Shown: positions 10,951-23,606 of the stretch, one piece after another
Position numbering within the stretch: position 1 is the stretch's first letter
Layout: every line of letters starts with the position of its first letter
DNA from: Gnetum montanum
Taxonomy: Eukaryota > Streptophyta > Gnetopsida > Gnetales > Gnetaceae
NCBI GenBank assembly: GCA_015680685.1
Contig: MNCI01030200.1
Coordinates: 1,019 to 65,018 of the forward strand
Length of the DNA: 64,000 nt
Direction: 5' to 3'
The notes under the pieces: generated by a model
Database searches by the model: none
The model's input: the letters and a program-made list of their open reading frames with translations, nothing else
What the model was told of the DNA's origin: nothing
Position numbers and translations under genes: made by a program

Positions 10951-13900
10951 AACATATCATATTTTACAACCCAATTTTTTAAATCTATGAATCAAAGATA
11001 TTGAAACTTAAATTTTATTAAATATATAAACCCTTTACATCTATTGGACAGCAGAAATATCTATGCTATGAGTTTTGAAAATATCATTAAGAAAATTAAG
11101 TGTGTGTTCGTGGTAACATTTGCAACTGTAATGTCCCATCTATGTTTACTATTATCAAATGTACAACATTGCATGAAAATATGGTATTCATTTTTAATAC
11201 TAGTTGTGGTCCATAGTCATAAGGAATTTTAAGCCATTTTCAACTCTCGAATGATGAGATACCATTCCAGCTCTACTAATTGTGCAATGTAAATGACCAA
11301 CAATACTATTAAAAAATGGTTTTTCCATTCTGCAAAGTTGCTTAGTATTAAAAATAAAGTGCTCTTGGATATTAAATTTATTAAACCATAGAACTTTCTC
11401 ATAAGTAGAGTAACTACCCTAGCCTTTGGTACCCAGAATAGCAAAGCACAGGAAAGCACAGGTAACCTTTGTCCTGAGCTGCCATCCTTCCTCGGTTTTC
11501 CTTTTTCCTGAGATCGTGAGGTTATGCTATAACTCGTTGTTTCTCCTTTTTACTCAGATTATGAGGTTACGCTATAACTGGAAAAGTATTATTTTAGCCT
11601 TGGTCAAATTGCTAATATATGATGTCAGATTTGCAAACTAAACAATTATACCTTGAAATTCGACCCAGAAATGATGATGAATACAGCATGCATGTCATGC
11701 CATGTATGGATTGGAAAATTTTAACTGTGTTTGGCGAGAGAGTTTTCAAGACTGCGTTTGAGTGGAATATCTTCTCCACCTTCGCCAGGGCAGTGAAAAC
11801 AGCAGAGAACTTTTAGGTTTTTCACCTTTCTGAAATCAATGTAATGAGAACTTTGCGTCGCAGCGAAAGCCAACAAAAAAATTGAAGTTATTTTTCCACA
11901 AAATCAAAGCAACCACCACCAAGAGACAAAACTATGAAGTATTTTCTGTAAGTTTTCAATTGATAACAATAAGAATGGAAGATGATTTGAAACTTGAAAG
12001 TCAACTGGTGTATAAATCAGCTGTTCTAAAATGCTGAAAACTTTTTCGCATTACCGCATGATTGGCGTCTATCACCAAAAGTCTTCATATTATCACGTGC
12101 CGTCTACCGATAACTGCTAGTATTTTATTGTTTCACGACCCTTTTCAAATTTGTCATTTATTAACAAGGCTTGTTGCCAAAATTAAGTGTACATAAATCT
12201 AAAATTGCGAAAGACCGTACTTATATGACAAATTCATGAATTTTTATTCAGCTTACTAGCTTCACAAAAGCGTGGGTCCATTGGTCAACCTGATCGGATA
12301 AAAATATATAAATATATTTGCCGATTGAATTTCAAATAATGAATCCACGATTTATGGCACAGTTTACCATCACTTTGATACATGATCTGATGCTGAATTA
12401 GCATAATAGCATTCAGAACAGAGCCCAAGATCCTCCTCACATGAAGAAGCATATTCAACAACAATTGCAACAGTTCTTTTGTTTTTGGTTTTTTTCATTT
12501 TTTGCACTGTTAATGGCATCCAGTCCAAGAACTGGTGCGAAGAAACTTTAAAAAACAAAAAGGATGCGAATAGTGACAGCTGCAGACGTTAGTCAGGGTA
12601 GGGGTTGCAGATAAGACACACAAAGATGGCAGCAACTCATATGAAGTGAATTTATTTCCTTTGACATGATCTGGTTTCCTTTTTTGGTTGTTTGTTTCCG
12701 TTTTGTACTCTACTTCTCATCCTATATTTAATCAAGTTTTCAATTTCTGACCATGAATTTTGCAAACGTTGCAAGGGCTTCATAGTTGACGATAAGTACC
12801 GTGTTTGAATTCTTGGTTCATTGGTCCGTTTGGTAAGTTTTCATTTTAGATAGGATTTGTGACGGAAAATTCTCTCCACTGAAGTTCGCAGCATATTCAG
12901 TTTACCGTAAACATATGGACTTTAGCGGCCTATGATCAAGCATGAGATCATGGTATCTTTGAATATTAAAAGCTCAGGAAATCGGAAATCAAAACAAAAG
13001 CTTCACTCTCTCCGTTTGTACTTGGTCAACTTTTAATCATTGAAATAATTATCTTTCCTATGAATTAATAAGATGGAGTTTGCGCTTGTGACCCATTGTG
13101 TTAATAAGATAATATCAGAATGAGTAATTTTGTCCTACGCACATGGCAGTGCAGTTGTGATGCGATGCTAATGTTGGTCTTAGTTCACATGGGAAAGCAC
13201 ATGGCAGTGCAGCTGTGATGCGATGCTAATGTTGGTCTTAGTTCACATGGAAAAAAGGCTGTGCATGTTTTTGCTAATGTACAGACTTAAACCATGGTGG
13301 AAACTCCATTGCTGAGAAACTGAAATAAATGCGCAAAAACTTGGAATTTTTTTTTTTCTTTTGGGTTTCACAGAACAGAAAGAGCAGCTCAGCCTCATGG
13401 AATACAAATCGAAGCTATTTACCATTAGCAGTGATCATTTGCAAGGCACACAAGATATTTTTGCAGAGCTAGCTTTTTAAATAAAGAAAGTGAGGATAAA
13501 GGAGTAGCCAATACCCTAAGAAAGGGTGAGGTAAGATACTACAAACAACTTATAAATTTAAACCAAGGTCCGTAACATAAGATTCCATTTGATCTCAAAA
13601 CTTAATTAATGTTATCTTAAGTTGAATTTAAAAATTTTCAAGTTGTTTTATTTTCTTTACAACACATCTCCCTATGCAAGTTGTTCTTATAATGTACTCA
13701 TCATTTTCATTGTTTTTATAATATACTCCTCATTCTAGTGAGTTCCATTTTAAAACTTTTTTATTATATATGTTTTGGCAAAAAAAATTTGAATACTTAT
13801 CCCTTAAAAATTATTTAGATGTAAAACTACCTTTAGTATATTTATCAAGTTTACTTTATTTGCACGAAAATGGATGGAATGTTTTTTATGATATGGATGA

Positions 13901-13970
13901 ATTTATTAAGAGAATTTTTAACTAACCATTTTGTTACCTCAATGTATCAATTACAGTTTCAAGTATACTT
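10951..13970. other. Stretch without transposon hallmarks; no gene identified
   Basis: Base composition is more mixed than in the flanking transposons. A 66-codon open frame at 11619-11816 (plus) and a Cys-containing frame at 12370-12558 (minus) exist, but I recognise neither. A 58-bp tandem duplication lies at 13140-13253. It may be original single-copy sequence or an unrecognised old element. Confidence 0.3.
13140..13253. repeat. 58-bp tandem duplication, two copies
   Basis: The unit beginning CACATGGCAGTGCAG occurs at 13140-13197 and again from 13198. There is only one substitution (T to C) in the first 50 bases, so this is a recent event compared with the decayed surroundings. Confidence 0.85.
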
Positions 13971-14079
13971 CATGTTTGTTACTATATATGAGAGTCATAC
14001 TTTATCATAGTCAAATAGGGAATGGTGGAGATTTCCGCTACAAAATATCTTCTAGAATATTGTTTAAAGTGAAATATGA

Positions 14080-14335
14080 AAATCAAATGAATCAAGGTTG
14101 AACAAGTTATATAGGATGCATTACAGAATGACATATTTTCTATATCAAAAATTATTAAATGAAATACAACACTTTTTATGTAGCAATGAAGCATTACAGT
14201 ATGCTCGAGAGGCATTACAACTAGAAAAAGCACTCTATTTAGTTTTGCATTATCTTGGTCATAATACCTCAACATGTACAGTGGCTGAGTTATATTATGT
14301 CGGGAAATCAACTATGTGGAAATATGTTTGGTTAA
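14080..14335 (+). pseudogene. PIF/Harbinger transposase, N-terminal part
   Basis: An uninterrupted frame reads R-M-x-Y-x-x-F-L-Y-Q-K-L-L, then a helix-turn-helix stretch T-V-A-E-L-Y-Y-V-G-K-S-T-M-W-K-Y-V. This matches the N-terminal DNA-binding region of plant PIF/Harbinger (DDE_4-type) transposases, where a 'VA-x-x-F-G-V-S-x-S-T' helix is usual. The frame stops where an LTR element begins at 14336. The catalytic half continues at 24468. Removing the inserted element and one copy of its GTTAA duplication joins the two halves in the same reading frame, so the insertion hit an intact frame. Confidence 0.75.
14331..14335. repeat. Target site duplication, left copy (GTTAA)
   Basis: GTTAA directly precedes the LTR start at 14336 and is repeated perfectly after the right LTR at 24463-24467. 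This fixes both ends of the inserted gypsy element. Confidence 0.9.
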
Positions 14336-15222
14336 TGACGAGCAGCAAGGTACCCCTATACCCAGCCATATGAATCACAAGTGTTCACGTGCAATTCGAT
14401 CGAATTCCATAGACTATAGTTACTAAGTACACTAGAGCTAAATAGTGTATGCATGTTGTTCGTTCGTTGTCTTTCCCGTCCCACTTGTGGAATATAATTG
14501 TATGGTTAAGTGTAACTGAGGCATATGATTTTTATTATTTTGTGTTTTTATGGAATTACTTACCTAGAATAAGAATAAAAGTAAGAATGATTAAAAGCAA
14601 ATGTGATTAATTGCTAAGGAAATTAAAGTCTAATTTAACATAACACAAGTAACCATTCCCACTTCCCGAACACATCCTGAACTTTGTGCAAACATTGCTA
14701 GGTTATAAAATGCTAATCATTTCTGAGCTTCCAAGTATCACATGTATGCTCGAAGGGGGTCGTGCTTGTGTAATTTAATGATTTTCTTAATTAATTAAAA
14801 TTAATTGCTACATAAATAACATAAATGTAAATTGCATGAAATAACAATATGTAAATGCATAAGAAAGAAAATCACAAGTGCTGCAACAAATGGATCAAAG
14901 AGCTTATCTTTATTGCCAACACAATGGTGTGCTCAGGTACATCAATGCTTGAATAAAGATCCATTCACACTAAGACCTTCTACTGTCGGCACTTGGAAAA
15001 TATTCTAACTTTCAAATGGACAAACTGCAAGAGCTTTGCTACTAACTACCAAAAACATACTCCCAATTGTGCACCTAAGCGCTGTATTTATACACCCAAG
15101 AGTAACCTTGCGATATTGAATGTATGATATCCCATCTTGGGCTACAATATCACATACCCGATATCGTGTACCCAATATCGCAGCCACCTCAATATTGGAA
15201 TGATGAAAGACATGATTTATCA
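14336..15222 (-). repeat. Left LTR (the element's 3' LTR), 887 bp
   Basis: It starts TGACGAGCAG and ends ATTTATCA on the plus strand. On the element's own strand, U3 carries a run of GATAT/ATATC motifs (15111-15200) immediately upstream of a TATA box (TATAAATA, complement of 15085-15092). Confidence 0.9.
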
Positions 15223-15235
15223 TACCCCCAAAATT
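15223..15235 (-). other. Polypurine tract
   Basis: Read on the minus strand this is TTTTGGGGGTA directly before the LTR start TGATAAATC. It primes plus-strand synthesis and confirms that the element points left. Confidence 0.65.
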
Positions 15236-17200
15236 GAATGAAAACTCGTCCTCAAGTACAGAAGAAGAGGAAAAAGTCCTTTACAAAATATAATAGGGGA
15301 TGTAGACTTATTTGACTAACATGTAGAGTGAAACAGAGAAAACAAACAAATATAAGAGTGCCTAAGCATACAATATTACAATGGTATAAAACATTGGGTG
15401 TTCAATACAGTAGGAAAGGACAAAAAATGAATCCAAAGGACATCAAACCCCTCTTGGCAATAGAAGAATGAGAGAGAGGTAAAAGAGATCCAATAGTTAG
15501 AAACAATCTCCCGCAAGTGATATGGTTACATCCTTCTTGGTGATGATTGTCCCGCTTCTAGTCCATGCTTCCCACCACAATCACTACAAAACCAAGGATT
15601 AGTATTTATAGTGCAATAGATAATGGCTAAATACCTTGTCTCATTGGTGATTTTATCTAGCTAGGTTGTGATTGTGATAGATTGGTTGCTTGATGTTATT
15701 AATGGAATGACTGTGGAATGGGTTAAATAAGAGAAGTGATCCATACAATTTAGAAAAAGCTTAATACAAGGAGTACTAAAAATAGGGTGTTCATAATAAT
15801 AAAAAGGAATTCATTACAAGCAGTTGTGAAGGTGTATACAATTGGATGACATGGATGGTGTAAATAAAAAGAATTTGATTGTAATGATGTAGAAGGGTAA
15901 AGAAATTAACTTAACCAATCCAAAAGATATGCAAGTGGGTCCTCCCCAAAGCAGGCATAGGCCTTTTATGCCCTTTCATAACTTTAAACCAAAGAGTCTG
16001 TGGGCACCATGGATGATTAATGGTTATAGAAAGATAAGTACAAAAATCCAAAAGTAACTGACTAAGAATCCCAACATATTAGGCGAGAATATTGAATCAA
16101 AACATGAAACCAGTAGTGAGGTGAGGTATGAAAAGCATAGATAGATGACAAGGAGAGTGAAATGGAGTTTATAATTATGATCACACATGGTCCCTTGTGG
16201 AAGTTGCGATTAATTGACTTGGTAGAATCCTTCCTCAGTCTAGATCAAAACCAACCAATTTCAGTGACTTCGCATCAACATTCTAAGGCAAGTCCATCCC
16301 CTAAGACATAATAATGCTCCCACAAAACAACCATCATTCCAAATTAGAGTGAAGGTAGGAAGTGAGAAAAGGCCTTAGTTAGAAGAGACAAGACAAGTCT
16401 CATAACCAGTGCTTGTAGCCCTTTTATTTGGTCTAAGGGGTGTGCTTTGAATTTCCATGTTTTTTTTTTGAATGGGAACCACACCATGCAAACACCCATG
16501 TATTTTTTGCATTGATTTTTTCCAAGGGGTGTGCTTTGAATCCTCATCTATTTTTTTTTTCATTTTTTTATTTTTATTTTTTGTAATGAGGACCACACCA
16601 TGCAAAGATTTATTGGACTTCCTATTATGAAATGATGTGAAACATTGAGAAGCTTACAAGAACACTCCTACACACAAGAAAATAGAAAAGCACAAAGAAT
16701 ACTACATTCCTTTGAAGCCACACCTTGTCCAAACCTTTGATTCCTTCCCAATGTTGTATTAATGAAGAAGAGATTGCACACTTCCAAAATAAGGGAAACC
16801 ATAGAGCATGTGAATGGGTAGATGATGTGGATTCACTTCCTGTTACATGAAAAAAACCCATGTCCCAATCATCAGTAACAACATTCAAATTCAACATTCA
16901 AATTCAGAAACTAGACATCAACAATCAAATTACAAATAAAGCATACCACCATTGAGTAGTGCATTACCATTGCACCTATCATTTTATTAGTAGAAAAAGT
17001 ATGGAAACACATCAAACATAAGCAAACATAACCATAAAATAAAGTAAAAAAAAAATAGACAATAGATACTAAACATATTAACATTAGTGTCAAAAAAAAA
17101 CTTAAAAAAAGATCAATAACCTTAAAAATATAAACATGTAAAATAAAGCTATAAAACAAAGAAGATGAAAACAAAAATGTGTAAAATAAAAAAGTCAAAA
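15236..17200 (-). other. 3' non-coding part of the element, with a short tandem duplication
   Basis: No protein domain is visible. A block starting AAGGGGTGTGCTTTGAAT and ending ACCACACCATGCAAA occurs twice, at about 16435-16493 and 16524-16606, with the T-rich middle expanded in the second copy. Open frames over it are by-products of this duplication. Confidence 0.5.
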
Positions 17201-17221
17201 ACTGAGAAGCCACCAAAGGTG

Positions 17222-18679
17222 TTAGTATGGGTGGCCATATCGCCCACAACTAATTTGGAAGGGAGAGATCCAAAAGATTGAGCATGTTTGTCCATCTGAT
17301 GAGGTGTTTGTTGTGTTGGTTGGATTGAGCTCATGGAAAGGTTTTATTTGTTGAATGTTAACTAATTGTTCTTTGTCTGGGCTGTTAGGTTTGTAGATGA
17401 TCATGACCCTAAATGGAAAAGTATTATCAATAATGTAAGGTCCTTCCCACAATGTTTGGAATTTGGTTCATTGTGGTACATGTGTAGGACTCCAATAAAG
17501 AACCCTCCTGGTTGAAACTTGACTTTTCTTATTTTAAGGTCATGATGTTTCTTGTTGAATGCCTTATGTGTCTTGTTGGATGATAGGGCCATTAACCAAT
17601 TTTCTTCTAGCAAGTTAAGGCTCATTAATCATTTTTTCTATGCTAAACTTAGATCTAGGTCAAGGTCATAGGCTATAGAGAGTGTATGGAGCTTGGATTG
17701 GATGGGTAATGTTGGTAGTTTTCTGTACACAAGCTCATAAGGAGAATAACCTATGGGAAGCTTCCATGTGGAGCAATAGGCCCAAAGGGAATCTTTTAAT
17801 TTAGTGCTCCAGTCCGTTTGGTATTTGCTAATGGTACGCATTAAGATTTTTGTAATCTCGCAATTAGTGACGTCAACTTGGCCCTTAGTTTGGGGGTGAT
17901 ATTGTGTTGTGAGTTTATGTTCAACCCCCAAGTGTTGCATCAACTTCTAGAAAGTGGCACCTCTAAAATGAGTTCCATTATAAAAAATTAATGCATGAGG
18001 TACATCAAACATATTTATAATGTTTTATTATACAAATCGATCAACAGTGGTGGATGTACAGACGATGACGGTGTACAGATGATGACGGGTACTGCTTCTG
18101 CCCACTTAGCACAATAGTCAACTATGACTATTATATATGCCTTTCCACTTGATAAAGGTGCAATGGGACCCATAAAGTTAATACCCCAAATGTCAAATGG
18201 TTTAAGAGGTTGTATCCATTGTTGTGGCCCCTCTATTCAAGGTATCATTCCACCATCCCTTTGGCAATGATCACAAGCACAGATGAATTGATGTGCATCC
18301 CTAAAGATTTTTGGCCAGTAATACCCTACTATGAGGATTTTTATGGCCATGCATATTCTAGCATAATGGCCCCCAAAAGGACCTTCATGAGCATCCTCAA
18401 GAATGTGAAATTGATCTGTATTAAGGACACACCAATGTACCAGGCCATCAGGACAAACCAATGTACCAGGCCATCAGGACAAACCTTGTAAAGGTTTTCA
18501 TTAATCTCCATGAAATATTTGACACAATGAAGAAATTGTTGTTTCTTTCTAGTGTCCAACCTTTGCGATGGTTCTTGGTTGAGCAGATAAGTGAGGATGG
18601 TGACATACCATTTTGGTTCATCGGGCATTTGTGCATTGATAGCACCTGCAAGGAGAGATTTCTTAGGGAATTGATCCAA
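17222..18679 (-). pseudogene. Integrase domain, catalytically dead
   Basis: Reading leftwards: the zinc-binding end (C-D-H-C-Q-R, about 18270), the catalytic core, then the C-terminal 'W-E-G-P-Y-I-I' module at about 17450. The block G-Q-V-D-V-T-N at 17885 and the following 'L-W-A-Y' and 'G-x-S-P-Y-E-L-V-Y' are standard gypsy integrase. All three acidic positions of the D,D-35-E triad appear changed: Asn in 'W-G-I-N-F-M-G-P' (about 18180), Tyr in 'Y-N-G-T-H-F' (about 17975) and Asp for Glu in 'Q-V-D-V'. A 26-bp tandem duplication at 18431-18482 shifts the frame. Confidence 0.75.
18431..18482. repeat. 26-bp perfect tandem duplication in the integrase
   Basis: ACCAATGTACCAGGCCATCA plus six bases is repeated head to tail without a mismatch. 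At 26 bp it shifts the integrase reading frame. Its perfection in an otherwise decayed gene suggests a late replication slip or an assembly error. Confidence 0.9.
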
Positions 18680-18699
18680 TCTTAGTCATGACAAGTGAT

Positions 18700-19050
18700 C
18701 CACAATCACATTCTCCACACCTTTATGATCTACCATTTTGAGATTAAATTCCTACAAAATCATGAGCCACCATATGACATGGTGACTCACCATTAATTTT
18801 TTCATTAGAAACCTAATGGTGCTATGATCTGTGTGCACAAACACTTTGTAACTAAGTACATAGTACCTAAACTTCTCTGAAGCAAACATGACTACCATCA
18901 ACTCCTTTACTATGGTGGTGTCGTTTATTTGTGCACATAGATCTGGCTTGCACAGTGAATGTAATATAAATGTTTTTTTATCATCCATTTGCATAAGCAC
19001 TACCCCCCAAAGCATAATTTGATGCATCAGTCATAACATGAGAAGGTCTA
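18700..19050 (-). pseudogene. RNase H domain of the gypsy polyprotein
   Basis: The frame reads 'T-T-I-V-K-E-L-M-V-V-M-F-A-x-E-K-F-R-Y-Y', then 'V-F-V-H-T-D-H-S-T-I-R-F-L'. These correspond to the Ty3/gypsy RNase H motifs around the catalytic Glu and the conserved T-D-H. It follows the reverse transcriptase and precedes integrase as expected. Confidence 0.75.
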
Positions 19051-19199
19051 GACCAATCTGGTGCTTGAAGAATGGGAGTTTCAACAAGCTTTTTTTTCAA
19101 TTGTTGAAATGTTGATTCATATGTAGGGATCTAGATGAATGATGCATCCTTCTTCATCAATGCTACCAATGACTTGGCAATTTTGGAAAAATTCTTGAT

Positions 19200-19880
19200 G
19201 AATCACCGGTAGTAATTTGTATGACCAAGGAAAACTTCTTTAACTATTTCAACGTGATGAGTTATTCCTTGGATGACCCTTATTTTCTTAGGATCCACCT
19301 CGATTCCTGCTTTTGAAATTTGATGCCCCAAGATTGTGCCTTCTTGGACCATAATATGGCTCTTTTGCCAATTGAGCCAAAGGTTTGTTTTGACACATCT
19401 TTTTAACACCTACTCAAGATAGTTAATATATTTCTTGAACATAGCTCCATAGGTAGAAAAATCATCTATAAAAACTTCTACCCCACTACTGATTTACTGT
19501 AGAAAAATGCTAAGAACTAATCGTTGAAATGTAGCTAGGGCATTGCATAGAACAAATGGCATCTGTTAGTAAGCAAAAGTTCCCCAAAGGACTTGTGAAA
19601 GTTACCTTTGCCTAGTCCTTTAGTGCAATATAAATTTGGTTATAGCCACTATAACCATCAAGAAATTTGTAATAGCTCTGCCCCAAAATGGTGTCCAGCA
19701 CTTGATTGATGAAAAGTAATAGAAAATGATGCTTGAAAGTTGCCATGTTGAGCAACCAGAAATCAATGCACACCTACTGTTTGCCTCCTTTCTTTGGCAC
19801 AATCATGGGAGGGTTGACCCACTCACTATCTACAACAAGGTAAATAAATCCCACTTTGAGGAGTTGTTTAATCTCCTCTT
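19200..19880 (-). pseudogene. Reverse transcriptase domain
   Basis: Across several frames one reads 'C-I-D-F', 'F-L-D-G-Y-S-G-Y-N-Q-I', 'T-F-T-S-P-L-G-x-F' and the active-site box V-F-I-D-D-F near 19470, followed by 'L-G-H-Q-I-S-K-A-G-I-E-V-D-P-K-K-I' and 'F-L-G-H-T-N-Y-Y-R' at the domain end. The FIDD box, the equivalent of YxDD, is intact, but stops and frameshifts interrupt the rest. Confidence 0.8.
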
Positions 19881-20394
19881 TGATAATCTGTTTTAACTTC
19901 GGATTCAAACATTATTGTGGCTATTGTTTTATCTTGATGGTGGGGTCAATGTATATTCGGTGCTATCATATTCTTGGATCTATCCCAGTGAGTTCAAAAT
20001 ATGACCAAGCAAAGGCTACTAATCATTTTTTCACAACTTTTATCAATTTTCTCTTCTGTTATGCAGTAAGCTTGGCATTAATGATAACCAACCTTCCATT
20101 TTTCAAAAATACATACTCCATTCTAACTAATAACATCCTCAATTCAAGAGGCTCTTATTTAAAATTTTCAAGAATTTTCAGCTCACCCCAATTGACACCA
20201 TCATTTTCTCCTTCAAAGTGTTGGTGGTGAACTTGCTAAAGTTCATATATACTTGCAACACACTCGTACATTAGGTCCTCAGTTGGTTCCACGCATAATG
20301 TACTATTGCTAGTATCAGTTGTCAACTATTGGGTACCCTCTTGTTTTGTGACTGTTGTGTACAAACATTTTTGGATATTAGCCTCCAATGCACA

Positions 20395-20860
20395 CTACTT
20401 GCATGAAAAGATAGATGTTTGCTTTACTGACCATAACTTCTGCACATAATGGCACTCTGAATCGCTATACGTGATACATGGACCTCTCTTCTTCTCAATC
20501 TTTCCAAATTCATTTTCTTTTGATATCTTCAGGAAAAGATCTCTAATGTCCATTTTAGCATCCATAGTACTTAGCCATGCCATTCCCATAATAGCTGGAA
20601 AGTACCCCTTGTAGTTCTCCACTTTAATTACTAGGAAATTAGTGGGATATGATCACCCAAAAACGGTGGTGATGATGTCTTAAACTAGTTCCAATGGAAC
20701 AATGATGGACTAGTCTGCTACTTCCAGCTAGATGTTTCTCTTCTTCAAAGGAGGAAGGCTCCACATTCTATACATCCCATACAAGATTAGATTAACATCA
20801 GAACTAGAGTCAAGAAGAGCTTTGCAAAGCTCATTTCCAAAAAATTTCAAGTAAACTAGG
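20395..20860 (-). pseudogene. Aspartic protease domain
   Basis: The frame contains A-L-L-D-S-S-S-D-V-N-L-I (20825-20790), where the usual active-site triplet D-S-G has become D-S-S. It ends in 'M-G-M-A-W-L-S-T-M-D-A-K-M-D-I', equivalent to the 'LGRPFLATAxAxIDV' block that closes gypsy proteases. It lies between gag and reverse transcriptase. Confidence 0.65.
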
Positions 20861-21599
20861 GGACTCTCAAGATCAGCTAATTTTCTAGGCAGGTTACCAA
20901 CTCGAATCCAATTGGATACAGCATGTGTTAGTATTATAGTATGGATTCAAGAGGGATTTTGGTTTGAAGGGAGCTCGAATAAAGAGGAAACAGAGGAAGG
21001 TAAAGGAGCAGGGTTACCAACCACTAATGTGTCCAAGGGCTTTGATAGACTACAAGGTTGGAAGAAGGATCTTTTTTTTGTTTGTGGTTCTAACATGCTA
21101 GATGGATTAATCGATTGTAGGTTAACTACCCTCATAGCTTTCCTTTACTATGGTTATGTAGGTAATTCACCCTACATGGATAGAGTAGGTAGTAGTTGTG
21201 CAGGAGGTGGAGAAGTAGGTGTCGGAATAGGACATGCATGAGGGTAGTAGGTGGCATCCCTCCATGGATAGGGCAATTGGTATGTTTCAGGAGGGTAGTG
21301 GTGAGATTGGTAAGTAGCAATATGATCAGAAGAGTCCTTTGGAGATGAAGGTTGCTAAACATACTAACCATAGGGATTTGGTTATCGGTAATGGTATTGT
21401 TTCCTTGGAGGTGGCAATGCCCATGATTGTGGTTTCTGCCACTTCTGGTACACTTCGTAAGGTTATAGAGGAGTCCCACTTAGATAGAAATGTTTTGGTT
21501 GGTGGAATTCTCAAGGATTGCCTTGTGGATAAGGCAATCGTTTGGGCATTTTTCTTTGTGCAAGTCATGGATGTAAGGCATACACCCTAGATTCCTGCA

Positions 21600-23443
21600 A
21601 GTGTGATACAACTGGATAACATTCGTTAGGATGCTCAAACTAGCAGAAATCACATCCACCATTATCATATGAATCACTATCTATAGCCATCTTTATTGCA
21701 ACTATCTTACCTTTATCCTTAGATTTGGCACGTTCATCTTCCTTACGTTTTCGACACTCTCGCTCACCACCTTACTCCTTGGACCTCCTTGGACTCTTCA
21801 GCAATTTTTAAAACAACTTAAAACCTATTGTCCATGAAGTTCCATAATTGGTCAACCTGAGCTCTAATTTCTGATTGCAATTTCTAGAATGCTGAGGATT
21901 TCTGATTAACCACCTCATCTCTAGTGAATTCATCCTCACTGTCACAAAATCTAACCCCCTTCCTTTGAATAGAAGGGTCTCTATTGTATTCTTCTACACT
22001 TTCACATTTTCTTAGCTCTTCCTCCTCCTTGGGTACCTACTCTATTAGTCTTTGTATTTTCCAGGTTCTTAACTTTGTCAATCTTCCTTTGGCATAGATA
22101 CCAAGGGTTTTCCTAGTTTCAAACTACAACCCATCTATGATATGGTAAAGCTAATCAAGCTAAGAGTATCCATGGTCGAGACACCTATGCAACAAAGAGT
22201 AGTATCGGCCAATAGTAGCATCTAAGGATTCATGATTCCCTTTTTTCCACCCTTGAATTTGTTTCCTTAGATTGGATACTTAGGAGTACATTTAATATTT
22301 GTCATTAAATAGTTCCAACATTGTACTTCACCACCTAATTGATTCTAGTTCCAAGAATCGATACCAACTCTCTGCCTCCTTTATGAGTGTTCTTGGAAAT
22401 AATTTTAGCTTTTGCCAATCATTTTAAATGTTCTTCAAAGCACATGCATCTTGGAAGGCCTGAAGATGATTTTTTGGATCAACATTATATCCTCCCTTGA
22501 ACCGAGGGATATTGTTTATATCAAGCCTCTTTATTCTACTATCCTTCACATGCCTTATTAGAATCCTCACAGCCTCTACAATATTTAGCATGCCCTGAAT
22601 AGCAAGTAGAGGTTTATCAAGACCATGATGGTGGTGCCTACAATGTTCCCTACTAGCCCTTCCTTCTTGATGTTAGGCCTCTCTAGATTGTCCACGGCTT
22701 TCTTCATGACTATCCTGATGGTCCCTTCTATTATTTTGGTCCTATTGGTCACCTCCATCATGGTTATTTCATCTGCGACCACAATCTGAACCTGATGAAG
22801 AAGAAGATGATAATGAAGGGGAAGAAGAAGGGGAACTTTCTCCACATTGATGCCTATCATCCTTCCTTTGATGCTTGTGACCAAAATTGCGATCATGATC
22901 TCCTTTGTTCCCCTTTTCTGGACTTCCTTCTTTGAATCCATTTTTGTCATTGGATCCATTTTGACCAGAACTTGGATTATGGATTGTGGATTGTACATTC
23001 TAGTTGAGGGCTCCTTGAATGAATTCAAAGAGAGGAGAATCACTAAATAGATGGTTTCCTTCATCAATTGGGCCAAGCGAAGGTGGCAAGCTATTTGATC
23101 CCTTTCCCTTCATAGGCTCATGTTGGTCCTCCAGTTATTAATCCATTAATCTTTACACTTTAATGGGATGATAGTCCCTTCAGTCGAGATCTCACATCTC
23201 ATATTCTCCATGGGTATGTTGAAGCCGATGTCATGCAAGCATTAGCTGGAGCATTGTTGGAACAGATCAGTTAGGTGGCAACACAATGTTTCTTTCTATA
23301 TCACACCATTGCATCAATTCATCTCGATCTATGATGAAGGTAAAGTCTAGTACATACTCATCAGGATGAGCATATACCACCTTGTATTGTTAAGGTACTT
23401 GAACTACCCTAGGAAGAGATGGGCTCCTATGAGAAGAAGACAT
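21600..23443 (-). pseudogene. gag protein, decayed
   Basis: An ATG at 23443 (minus) begins a Ser/Arg-rich stretch about 160 bases downstream of the primer-binding site, as for gag. Near the end, at about 21665-21640, a C-x2-C-x4-H-x4-C knuckle (C-D-F-C then H-P-N-E-C) is read with one stop inside it. The middle is frameshifted repeatedly. Plus-strand open frames over this region are by-products. Confidence 0.55.
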
Positions 23444-23584
23444 TTTATGTTAATAAAAAATGTGAAATTTAGGTTTAATTTAATAATAATAATTTTAATT
23501 TTATTTTTGTAGGATTTTAACTCTTAGGGTTTGAACAACGAGATTACTAGATTTCACTAGACTTAGATAGTGCACAAAGAACTA

Positions 23585-23606
23585 CAGTCCCTGGTAATGA
23601 CACCAA
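23585..23606 (-). other. Primer-binding site, tRNA-Asp type
   Basis: Reading leftwards from the right LTR, the sequence is TTGGTGTCATTACCAGGGAC. It differs by a few transitions from the TGGCGCCGTTGCCGGGGA site typical of Athila-like elements. Confidence 0.6.

Noticed and set aside
16344-16605. Two similar minus-strand proteins with M-H-G-V-V and Q-S-T-P-L motifs
   Set aside because: Both are frames over a short tandem duplication in the 3' non-coding part of an LTR element.
21132-21590. Overlapping open frames on both strands between gag and protease of the 14-24 kb element
   Set aside because: None resembles gag or protease. They overlap on opposite strands and lie where a low-complexity gag-protease linker is expected.
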